In this document: piece after piece, positions 56,025 through 64,000 of the stretch
Numbering within the stretch: the stretch's first letter is position 1
Layout: the number at the start of each line of letters is the position of its first letter
Assembly: GCA_015066875.1 (NCBI GenBank)
Contig: SVNM01000004.1
Location: 1 to 64,000 of the forward strand
From: Ruminococcus sp.
GTDB taxonomy: Bacteria > Bacillota > Clostridia > Oscillospirales > Ruminococcaceae
Length of the DNA stretch: 64,000 nucleotides
Direction: 5' to 3'
The notes under the pieces: generated by a model
The model's input: only the letters and a program-made list of their open reading frames with translations
Databases searched by the model: none
Told to the model about the DNA's origin: nothing
Made by a program: the position numbers and the translations under genes

Positions 56025-58982
56025 GTGAATAAAAAACTTTTTGCAAGTAAGTTTACTGCCGGATTTCTTTCGTGCCTTATGATGTCCGGAAGCTTTGTTT
56101 CTTCGCTTCAGGCAAGTGCTGTCGAAGCAGAGGCAGATACTGTTTCAGATGAAACGGCAAAGGCTATGCTTGATGATTACTATACTATCGAAATGATCGA
56201 CGCGGAACAGCTTACCTACAGCGATTATTACGATATCTATGCGGGCGAAAACCGTCCCGACAGCGAAATCACTGTTAAGGGAAGCGATTATGTTTCTGCT
56301 GAAAACGGCGATTTTTCCAAGGGAAGCTACGGTACTGCCGATGATATGCGCGATGACGTTCTCATCTGGGAAAGTCAGGAGGGCGAGCTTACATATAATA
56401 TTAATGTAGGGGAAACAGGTATCTACTGTGTGAATATCAACTATTTCCCTATGGAGTCAAACAGCTCTGCAATCGAGCTTTCAATGGAAATCGATGGGCA
56501 GATCCCTTACGATACAGCTTCACGTATTACTTTAAATAAGGTATGGGTGAACGAAAAGGATATCTATACCGACTCAAGAGGAAATCAGGTTAGACCTTCA
56601 CAGGTTCAGCAGGGCAAATGGTGCACCGGCGATTTCGGCGATGTTGACGGACTCTTCAACGAGCCACTTATCTTCTTCCTTGAAGAAGGTGAGCACGAAA
56701 TTACCTTTACATCGGAAAAAGCGGGGCTTGCTATCGAAAGCTTCAAGTTCTACAATCCCGCAGAGCTTCCTTCATACGGCGATTATACAGCTTCTGTAGA
56801 TGCTTCCGTAAGCGTTGAGCAGACTCCTTCAAATCTCTTCAGAATAGAAGGAGAATCGGCTGTTTATAAATCAGATTCAACTCTTTATCCCACTTCAGAC
56901 AGCACAAGCTATCTTATTTCGCCTTCACACCCCACAAAGGTGGTTTACAATACTCTGGGAAGCGGAAACTGGAAAAAGGCACTCCAGACTGCTACATGGG
57001 TTATCAAGGCTGAGGATATCAAGAGCGACGGCTGGTACAAAATCGGTATCAAGTCACGCCAGAATCAGATGCGCGGATTCTACTCAAACAGACGTCTTTA
57101 CGTTGACGGTCAGGTTATCTGCGAGGAGTTTGATCAGGTTAAATTCTTCTACGACAGCGAGTGGAGCGTTGTTTCTCCCAAAACTGCAGACGGTGACTAT
57201 ATATATGTATACCTCACAGCTGATAAGGACCACACCTTCACTATGGAGGCTGTGCCCGGCGAGATCGGAAATTCACTGAGAAAGCTCGACTCTATCGTTA
57301 CCGAGCTCAATACATATTACAGAAAGATACTGATGATAACAGGTCCTGCACCTGACCAGTATACCGACTACTACGTTCACGAGAAAATCCCGAACCTCAT
57401 TGAAGAGCTTGCAAGACTCTCTCAGGAGCTTAAGGATACTCAGGACGAGATCGAGGGACTTTCAGGCTCAGCCGGCTCTGAGGCTGCTGCTCTTGAAAGA
57501 ATGACAGTAATCCTTGACAAGTGCGTTGATAAGCCACTTAAAGTTCCGGATTACCTTTCACAGATCAAGGACAATATTACTTCAATCTCATCATGGATGA
57601 GAGATTACCGTGATCAGCCCCTTGAGGTTGACTATATCGAATTTGCTTCGGCAGATAAGAAGTTTTCAAGCACAGACGAAAAGTTCACAAAGAGCGTAGG
57701 CTTCAGCGTTAAGGCTTTTGTAGGCTCGTTCTTTGAGGATTATTCAACTCTTTCCGATGTTACAGGCGAGGACGCTATCAACCTGTGGGTAAGTCTCGGA
57801 CGTGACCAGGCTACCGTTGTTAAGGAAATGGTTGAGAATGAGTTTATGCCCGAATACGGTATTCCTGTTTCGGTTAATCTCGTTGTAGGCGGTGTTGTTG
57901 AGGCTACTCTCGCAGGAAAAGGCCCCGATGTTGCACTCTTCCTCGGCGGTGAATTCCCCGTCAACCTTGCTGCACGTGATCTGCTTGTTGATATTTCTCA
58001 GTTTGAGGATTACCGGCAGGTTTCCACACGCTTCCAAGAAAATGCTATGACTCCTTATGAGTACAACGGCGGAGCTTACGGTCTGCCCATCAGCCAGACT
58101 TTCCCTATGATGTTCTACCGTACCGATGTTCTTACAGAGCTTGGTTATACATCTCCGCCCGAAACATGGAACGACCTTATCGATATGCTTCCCGCTCTTC
58201 AGAGAAACTATATGAACGTGGGACTTATCCTTCCACCCGCAAATATCTCTCCCGCAACTGAGGCAGGCCATACATTTGCAATGCTCCTCCTCCAGAGCGG
58301 TACAAACTATTACAATGAAAAGCAGACTGCTTCAAACTTTGATTCAATCGAAGCGGTAAACGCTTTTGAGAAGTGGACTGACTTCTATACTCAGTACAGC
58401 TTCGTTCAGTCTTACGACGCCTTCAGCCGTTTCAGAACAGGCGAGTATCCTATCGTTATCGCAAACTACACCTTCTTCAATCAGCTTACTGTTGCTTCAC
58501 CTGAAATCAAGGGACTCTGGGATTTCGTTCAGGTTCCCGGAACAGTTCAGGCAGACGGCACTGTTTCCCACGCGTCAAACTCAGGCGGTTCGGGTGCTGT
58601 AATCTTCAAGAAGGTGGAGAATAAGGAAAATGCATGGGAGTTCATCAAGTGGTTTACCGGTACAGAGGCTCAGGTTCACTACGGTACACAGATCGAAGGA
58701 CTCCTCGGTACAATGGGACGCTTCGATACAGCAAATATCGAGGCTCTGCAACAGCTTTCATGGTCAAACGACGAGTATCAGCGTCTTTGGGATCAGCAGA
58801 GCGAGCTTGTTGAAATTCCCGTAATTCCCTCATCATACGCAGTAACAAGAAATATTATGAACGCCTTCAGAGAAGTTGTCAATGAAGCGGAAAATCCCCG
58901 TGATACTCTTATGTGGTACAACAGGGATATCAACGAGGAAATCGAGAGAAAACGTGAAAATCTCGGTCTCGATACAGAATAG
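56025..58982 (+). CDS. Composite extracellular solute-binding protein with N-terminal beta-sandwich/CBM-like domains
   Basis: Signal peptide; two beta-rich modules before an SBP type-1 domain (GKGPDVALFLGGEFPVNLAARDLLVDIS, GLPISQTFPMMFYRTDVLTELGY). Confidence 0.85.
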   Translation: MNKKLFASKFTAGFLSCLMMSGSFVSSLQASAVEAEADTVSDETAKAMLDDYYTIEMIDAEQLTYSDYYDIYAGENRPDSEITVKGSDYVSAENGDFSKGSYGTADDMRDDVLIWESQEGELTYNINVGETGIYCVNINYFPMESNSSAIELSMEIDGQIPYDTASRITLNKVWVNEKDIYTDSRGNQVRPSQVQQGKWCTGDFGDVDGLFNEPLIFFLEEGEHEITFTSEKAGLAIESFKFYNPAELPSYGDYTASVDASVSVEQTPSNLFRIEGESAVYKSDSTLYPTSDSTSYLISPSHPTKVVYNTLGSGNWKKALQTATWVIKAEDIKSDGWYKIGIKSRQNQMRGFYSNRRLYVDGQVICEEFDQVKFFYDSEWSVVSPKTADGDYIYVYLTADKDHTFTMEAVPGEIGNSLRKLDSIVTELNTYYRKILMITGPAPDQYTDYYVHEKIPNLIEELARLSQELKDTQDEIEGLSGSAGSEAAALERMTVILDKCVDKPLKVPDYLSQIKDNITSISSWMRDYRDQPLEVDYIEFASADKKFSSTDEKFTKSVGFSVKAFVGSFFEDYSTLSDVTGEDAINLWVSLGRDQATVVKEMVENEFMPEYGIPVSVNLVVGGVVEATLAGKGPDVALFLGGEFPVNLAARDLLVDISQFEDYRQVSTRFQENAMTPYEYNGGAYGLPISQTFPMMFYRTDVLTELGYTSPPETWNDLIDMLPALQRNYMNVGLILPPANISPATEAGHTFAMLLLQSGTNYYNEKQTASNFDSIEAVNAFEKWTDFYTQYSFVQSYDAFSRFRTGEYPIVIANYTFFNQLTVASPEIKGLWDFVQVPGTVQADGTVSHASNSGGSGAVIFKKVENKENAWEFIKWFTGTEAQVHYGTQIEGLLGTMGRFDTANIEALQQLSWSNDEYQRLWDQQSELVEIPVIPSSYAVTRNIMNAFREVVNEAENPRDTLMWYNRDINEEIERKRENLGLDTE

Positions 58983-58999
58983 TAAAGGAGGAGTTATTC

Positions 59000-59932
59000 T
59001 TGGATAAAGACAGTATAGGCAAAAAGACGCGTGCCGAAAACCGCCGTCTTACCCTGCTTGCAATGAAGCAGAACAAAGCGTGTTATTTTATGATAGCTCC
59101 GTTTATGATATTCTTTATCATTTTCACGGTTATTCCTGTTGTTATGTCGCTTCCTATGGGATTTACCGACTTCAATATGGCTCAGGCACCGAAATTCATC
59201 GGACTTTCAAATTATACGACACTTTTCCTTTCGGATAAGATTTTCATTGAATCAATCCGTGTTACAATTGTTTTCGCACTTTTCACAGGTCCTGTAAGCT
59301 ATGTGCTCTGCTTTGTGCTTGCGTGGCTTATCAATGAGCTTCACCCCAAGCTCAAGACCATATTCACACTTATATTCTACGCTCCGTCAATGGCAAACGT
59401 TTACACTGTATGGCAACTTATCTTCAGCGGTGATACATACGGATACATCAACTCATTCCTGATGAATCTCGGTCTGATAAATGCTCCTATCCAGTGGCTT
59501 ACAGACGCAAATTACGTTCTGGGCGTTTCAATTGTGGTTCAGCTGTGGATCTCACTTGGTGCAGGCTTCCTGTCGCTTCGTGCGGGCTTCCAGAATATCG
59601 ACGGCTCAATGTACGAAGCAGGCGCTATCGATGGTATCAGAACACGCTGGCAGAGCCTTATCCACATTACGATTCCTTCAATGGGACCTCAGCTTATGTT
59701 CGCTGCGGTTATGCAGATCGTAAGCTCGTTTACAGCGGGTACTGTTGCACAGAATCTCGTAGGATTCCCCAGTACCGATTACAAGGCACACACAATTATG
59801 ACCCACGCCTTTGACTACGGCTGGGTAAGATACGAAATGGGATATGCTTCGGCAATATGTATGGTGCTCTTCGTAGCGATGTACATATGCAATAAGCTGA
59901 TAAGCAGGGTTCTCAGCAAATATATGAACTAA
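59000..59932 (+). CDS. Carbohydrate ABC transporter permease
   Basis: Six-TM; YEAGAIDGIRTRWQSLIHITIPSMGPQL. Confidence 0.9.
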   Translation: MDKDSIGKKTRAENRRLTLLAMKQNKACYFMIAPFMIFFIIFTVIPVVMSLPMGFTDFNMAQAPKFIGLSNYTTLFLSDKIFIESIRVTIVFALFTGPVSYVLCFVLAWLINELHPKLKTIFTLIFYAPSMANVYTVWQLIFSGDTYGYINSFLMNLGLINAPIQWLTDANYVLGVSIVVQLWISLGAGFLSLRAGFQNIDGSMYEAGAIDGIRTRWQSLIHITIPSMGPQLMFAAVMQIVSSFTAGTVAQNLVGFPSTDYKAHTIMTHAFDYGWVRYEMGYASAICMVLFVAMYICNKLISRVLSKYMN

Positions 59933-59943
59933 GGAGGAGAAAA

Positions 59944-60822
59944 ATGGCTCAGGTTAATACAATGAAGCTCAAGGCTTCAAACAAGCAGGCCGGAAGAAAA
60001 ATCGGCGGAACCGTGTGCATCTTTCTGTTCCTCCTTATCCTCGGACTGTTTATGGCGCTTCCCATTTACCTTGCGGTAGTAATGTCAATAAAGCCGGTAG
60101 AAGAGCTTTTTATCTTCCCTCCGAAGCTTTATGCAATAGAGCCTACTCTTGAAAACTTCGGCGATATGTTTGCTGTTCTCAAGAGCAATCAGGTTCCTTT
60201 CTCAAGATACGTGTTCAACAGCGTGTTTGTAACTATTACAGTAACCGTTGCGCAGTGTGTTTTCGGCTCAATGGCAGCCTTTGTTCTTGCAAAGTGCCGT
60301 TTCCCCGGCTGTAAATTCCTCAACAGCGTTATCGTTATCGCACTTCTCTATCAGAGCAACGTTATCTACATTATGCAGTATATCGTTATGGCAGAGCTCA
60401 ATATGATCGATACATATATGGCGCTCATCTTCCCGTCAATCGCTTCACCAATGGGACTCTTCCTTATGAGACAGTCAATAGGTCAGGTTCCCGACGCTAT
60501 GATTGACGCGGCTAAGGTTGACGGTGCGGGACTCTTCCGTATATGCTGGCAGATCGTAATGCCCAACCAGAAGCCTGCGCTGATGACTCTTATCATCTTC
60601 GCCTTCCAGGCAGCGTGGAATATTCAGGCTGGCTCGGTAGTATTCAACGAAGCATACAAGACTCTGCCTACAGTTGTTCAGCAGGCAGCTACATCAGGTC
60701 TTGCAAGAGCGGGTGTGGCAATGGCTGCGGCAGTATTTATGCTTGTACCGCCTATTGTTGTATTTATGATAGCACAGAAAAACGTTATCGAAACAATGGC
60801 TCATTCGGGTATCAAGGAATAA
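59944..60822 (+). CDS. Carbohydrate ABC transporter permease
   Basis: Six-TM; IDAAKVDGAGLFRICWQIVMPNQKPAL. Confidence 0.9.
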   Translation: MAQVNTMKLKASNKQAGRKIGGTVCIFLFLLILGLFMALPIYLAVVMSIKPVEELFIFPPKLYAIEPTLENFGDMFAVLKSNQVPFSRYVFNSVFVTITVTVAQCVFGSMAAFVLAKCRFPGCKFLNSVIVIALLYQSNVIYIMQYIVMAELNMIDTYMALIFPSIASPMGLFLMRQSIGQVPDAMIDAAKVDGAGLFRICWQIVMPNQKPALMTLIIFAFQAAWNIQAGSVVFNEAYKTLPTVVQQAATSGLARAGVAMAAAVFMLVPPIVVFMIAQKNVIETMAHSGIKE

Positions 60823-60845
60823 GAAGCACAGAAAGGGTGAAATAA

Positions 60846-62375
60846 GTGAAAAAAGGATTGAAAAAGCTTTTGTCGCTGGTTTTTACGGGTGTGCTTCTCG
60901 GAGGTAGCGTTACCTCGCTTGCAGCATCAGCCGATGAACCATACGATGTTTACAACTATGACCGCTGGGGCGAGGCTATTCCTTCCCAGGCAGGATATAT
61001 CGCTGAAAAATCGGTTTCGGGAAATGACCTTGGCGTAGGACATTTCAGCTCGCCACAGGATATCTTCCGTGACCACAACGACATCTTCTATATCGTTGAC
61101 AGCGGAAACAACAGAATCGTCACTGTTAATTCTCAGTTTGACGAAGTTCTTAAAGTTTACGATGAGTTTACAATGCCTGATGGCTCAAAGACAACTCTCG
61201 CTGCACCTATGGGAGTTTATGTTTCTGCTGAAAATGACCTTATCTATATTGCCGATAATGAAAACGCAAGAGTTCTTATCTGCGATTACGACGCTAACGT
61301 TGTAAAGGAAATCACAAAGCCTACTTCTGAGGTTTTCGACCAGCAGAGAACCTTCCTTCCTCAGCGTGTTATTGCTGATAAGGCAGGAAACGTTTATATC
61401 GTTCTCGGAAACATTACCACAGGTGCGGCAATGTTTGCTCCCGACGGCGAGTTTATGGGATTTTACGGCGCTAACCGTGTAGAGCCTACTGCGGAAATCG
61501 TGGGCAACTACATTATGAACATCTTTACATCTGAGGAAAAAAAGGCAAGAAAGGCAAGAAATATCCCTACAGGTATCACAAGCTTTGATATTGAGGGCGA
61601 CTTTATCTTTACCTGTACATCTTCAACAACTCAGACCACAGATACAGTAAAGAAGCTCAATGCTGCAGGAAACAATATTTTCTCAGGTCTTGAGCTGAAA
61701 TTCGGCGACTATGTTCCTATGTATGATACATCATCAAACACAAGCTATGCTCCTAAAATCTGCGATATCGACATCGCTGACGACGGAAGCATCAACTGTC
61801 TTGACTTTACAACAGGTCGTGTTTTCCAGTACGATGAGGACTGCAACCTGCTGTTCATTACAGGTACAATAGCTAAACAGCTTGGCGGTTTTGATCAGGT
61901 TTCTGCTCTTGAATCAATGGGCAATAACCTCTACGTTGCCGATAAGCAGAAAAATACAGTTACTGTTTTTGTAGAGACTTCATTCGGTAAAATCGTTCAC
62001 GAGGCTACTGCTCTCTACAATGCAGGCTACTATGAAGAGGCTTTAGAGCCCTGGTATGAGGTTCTCAAGCGTGACGGTAACTACAGAAGAGCTTACATCG
62101 GCGTCGCTTCAGCACTTCTCAATGCGGGCGATTACGAGGGCGCTATGAAATATGCCGAGCTTGCTGATATGCCCGGTATCTACAATAAGGCGTTCGAGGG
62201 ATATCGTATGGACTTCCTGAAGGAACACTTCACAGCTATAATCGTTATAGTGATTATTCTGGCGATAGGTCTGATAATACTCGGCAGATACCTTAAAAAA
62301 CGCAGACTGGCAAAGGAAGCTATCGAAAGAGCAGAGCTTCTTGAAAGACGTTATAAAGCAGGAGAGGAGGAGTAA
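60846..62375 (+). CDS. Secreted NHL-repeat protein with TPR-like segment and C-terminal TM
   Basis: FSSPQDIFRDHNDIFYIVDSGNNRIVTVN (NHL), YNAGYYEEALEPWYEVLKRDGNYRRAYIG (TPR-like), terminal TM plus basic tail. Confidence 0.8.
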   Translation: MKKGLKKLLSLVFTGVLLGGSVTSLAASADEPYDVYNYDRWGEAIPSQAGYIAEKSVSGNDLGVGHFSSPQDIFRDHNDIFYIVDSGNNRIVTVNSQFDEVLKVYDEFTMPDGSKTTLAAPMGVYVSAENDLIYIADNENARVLICDYDANVVKEITKPTSEVFDQQRTFLPQRVIADKAGNVYIVLGNITTGAAMFAPDGEFMGFYGANRVEPTAEIVGNYIMNIFTSEEKKARKARNIPTGITSFDIEGDFIFTCTSSTTQTTDTVKKLNAAGNNIFSGLELKFGDYVPMYDTSSNTSYAPKICDIDIADDGSINCLDFTTGRVFQYDEDCNLLFITGTIAKQLGGFDQVSALESMGNNLYVADKQKNTVTVFVETSFGKIVHEATALYNAGYYEEALEPWYEVLKRDGNYRRAYIGVASALLNAGDYEGAMKYAELADMPGIYNKAFEGYRMDFLKEHFTAIIVIVIILAIGLIILGRYLKKRRLAKEAIERAELLERRYKAGEEE

Positions 62376-62380
62376 CAGCT

Positions 62381-63010
62381 ATGATGGATTTAACTCAGAA
62401 GCAGTGGGTAAAGCATGCCGTTACCCACCCCTTTGAAGGCTTTGAGGATATGAGATGGAAAAAGGCAGGCTCGCTTAAAATCGCAGGTCTTATAGTACTG
62501 CTCTTTTTCTTCGCAACCATTGCCTATGGAAGATTATACGGCTTTCAGTTCTATGTAAGCTATGATAAAACCTTCAATATCATTCCCTATCTCGTTAAGA
62601 GTATCGTCCTGTTTGCTACGTGGGTAGTGGGAAACTGGGCTGTGTGTACTCTCTTTGACGGCGAGGGAACAATGAAGAATATCTGCGTGTACAGTGCGTA
62701 TGCGCTTATCCCGTACATTGCTCAGATTTACATTAATGTAATTCTTTCGCATTTCCTCATCAGAGATGAGTACATCTTTATGCAGGCAATCGAAATAATA
62801 GGTACAGGCTGGACGGTTATACTGATTTTCTCAGCTATCAAGGCTGTGCATCAGTACTCCTTCCTCAAGACTGTGGGAGCAGTTGTGGCTACTGTTGTGG
62901 CAATGCTTATTATGCTGTTCCTTCTTGTACTTCTTCTTTCACTTATCCAGCAGGTTTGGGTATTCATTTTATCAATCTACACAGAGCTTTCATACAGAAT
63001 CAGAGTTTAG
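62381..63010 (+). CDS. Yip1-family membrane protein
   Basis: HPFEGFEDMRWKKAGSLKIAGLIVLLFFF and five-TM layout. Confidence 0.75.
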   Translation: MMDLTQKQWVKHAVTHPFEGFEDMRWKKAGSLKIAGLIVLLFFFATIAYGRLYGFQFYVSYDKTFNIIPYLVKSIVLFATWVVGNWAVCTLFDGEGTMKNICVYSAYALIPYIAQIYINVILSHFLIRDEYIFMQAIEIIGTGWTVILIFSAIKAVHQYSFLKTVGAVVATVVAMLIMLFLLVLLLSLIQQVWVFILSIYTELSYRIRV

Positions 63011-63030
63011 GAACGGCGGTGATATAAGAT

Positions 63031-64000
63031 ATGAAGAATAAATTCAAGAAATTTTTACTTTGTCTGCTTGCTGTTTCAATGATGTCAACAGCAGGTACTA
63101 TTCACGCCGTTAACGACGAGGAAGCAAATTCAGATGCAGTTTCTGCAGAAACAGAGGGTGATGAGACTTCCACTGAAAAAGAGGAGTCAAAGCGTCAGGA
63201 GTCCGTGGAAGAGGTCGAGCTTACCGCCCAGCAGGCTCAGGAGCTTCTTCACCATATAGGTAATGTGGACGGTCTGGATATCTATATGAAAAGCGATGAG
63301 TATGAGGATGAAATCTGGGCTATGCACGGAGGAAATCCCAAGGATAAGGAAGATTATGACAAGAACGCTGAGCCTACTGCCGAGCAGATCGAGGCAGAGG
63401 AGCAGATAGACCTTGTGAAAAAGCTTGGCGACCTCGTTGCCGTTGATCCCGAAAAGGGAAAGGCTGTGGCTTCCTTTGACGACAGCAGTAAATGCGATGA
63501 GGGCAAGGTTTATGTCAGCGAGGCAGGCAGATATCTGCTTTACGTTGATGAGGACCTTACAAAAGCTATAAAAATCCGCCAGGTTATCTCAACTCTTGAT
63601 GATCCTTATCTTTTCAGAACAGCTGACGGAAAAACTTTAGAGCTTATGGACGACGATTACAAGGATATCGAAGCCGTTTACACCTATGACCGCGAAGAAG
63701 ACGGCAAGCTTGTGTTTACCGATGAAGAAGGTACAGGCTTTGCATGGGTAAGTCCTGAGCTTGATAAGGTTTACGGCACATATCGCTATGCTACTGAAAA
63801 CGACAGCTTTAAAATGCTCGTTGATGACAGAAATGCCATTATCGGTCTTGAAAATAAGGAAACAGGCTATATCTGGTGGTCTTCTCCTGTGGGAGCTACA
63901 CGTGATGAGGTTGCTACACCTTTGCTTATCAATGAGCTTCGTTCATCTTCAGTACTTAAGTACGGAGTTCCCGAAAGACGTTCATCAACCTTCCTCCGTT
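63031..64000 (+). CDS. DUF5696-like secreted protein (3' truncated by window edge)
   Basis: Signal peptide MKNKFKKFLLCLLAVSMMSTAGTIHA; NAIIGLENKETGYIWWSSPVGATRDEVATPLLINELRSSSVLKYG; no stop before window end. Confidence 0.75.
   Translation, partial: MKNKFKKFLLCLLAVSMMSTAGTIHAVNDEEANSDAVSAETEGDETSTEKEESKRQESVEEVELTAQQAQELLHHIGNVDGLDIYMKSDEYEDEIWAMHGGNPKDKEDYDKNAEPTAEQIEAEEQIDLVKKLGDLVAVDPEKGKAVASFDDSSKCDEGKVYVSEAGRYLLYVDEDLTKAIKIRQVISTLDDPYLFRTADGKTLELMDDDYKDIEAVYTYDREEDGKLVFTDEEGTGFAWVSPELDKVYGTYRYATENDSFKMLVDDRNAIIGLENKETGYIWWSSPVGATRDEVATPLLINELRSSSVLKYGVPERRSSTFLR

Noticed and set aside
55829-56032. 67-aa ORF overlapping the SBP start
   Set aside because: Weak composition and no clear RBS; more likely part of the structured leader, though a leader peptide cannot be excluded.
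57744-58271. 175-aa minus-strand ORF
   Set aside because: Antisense to the SBP domain; shadow ORF.

Overview
This 64 kb window looks like a chromosomal segment of a Ruminococcus-like gut Firmicute, inferred from two dockerin-bearing proteins, Thr-rich linkers and cohesin-like domains. Most of it is ordinary: metH/pheA, ruvC-ruvA-sseB-ruvB, glmM, ecfA1-ecfA2-ecfT, truA, a ClpE-like ATPase, several ABC transporters with MarR/GntR regulators, an amino-acid ABC system and a His/Arg/Gly tRNA cluster. The most unusual stretch is about 31.68-35.13 kb. Two directly repeated palindromic elements of about 310 bp, not explained by any CDS, flank a minus-strand module. That module holds a truncated HINT-toxin ORF without its N-terminal HINT part, a putative immunity gene, a second degraded HINT copy with an in-frame stop, and a phage-like XhlA/holin/M23 lysis cassette. 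I read it as an orphan polymorphic-toxin cassette or prophage/tailocin remnant bracketed by a structured repeat family. Next to it is a 1682-aa secreted C1A-protease-like protein with LRRs, 28 tandem CxxC/His repeats and a C-terminal dockerin. Other leads are two sugar-permease clusters without a local ATPase (one with an HlyD-like adaptor plus a two-TM MacB-PCD-like protein, one with a composite solute-binding protein, NHL, Yip1 and DUF5696 proteins), a possible pheA attenuator leader, a roughly 350-nt leader upstream of the composite SBP, and several palindromic operator candidates. All product calls come from reading motifs by eye; no database search was run.
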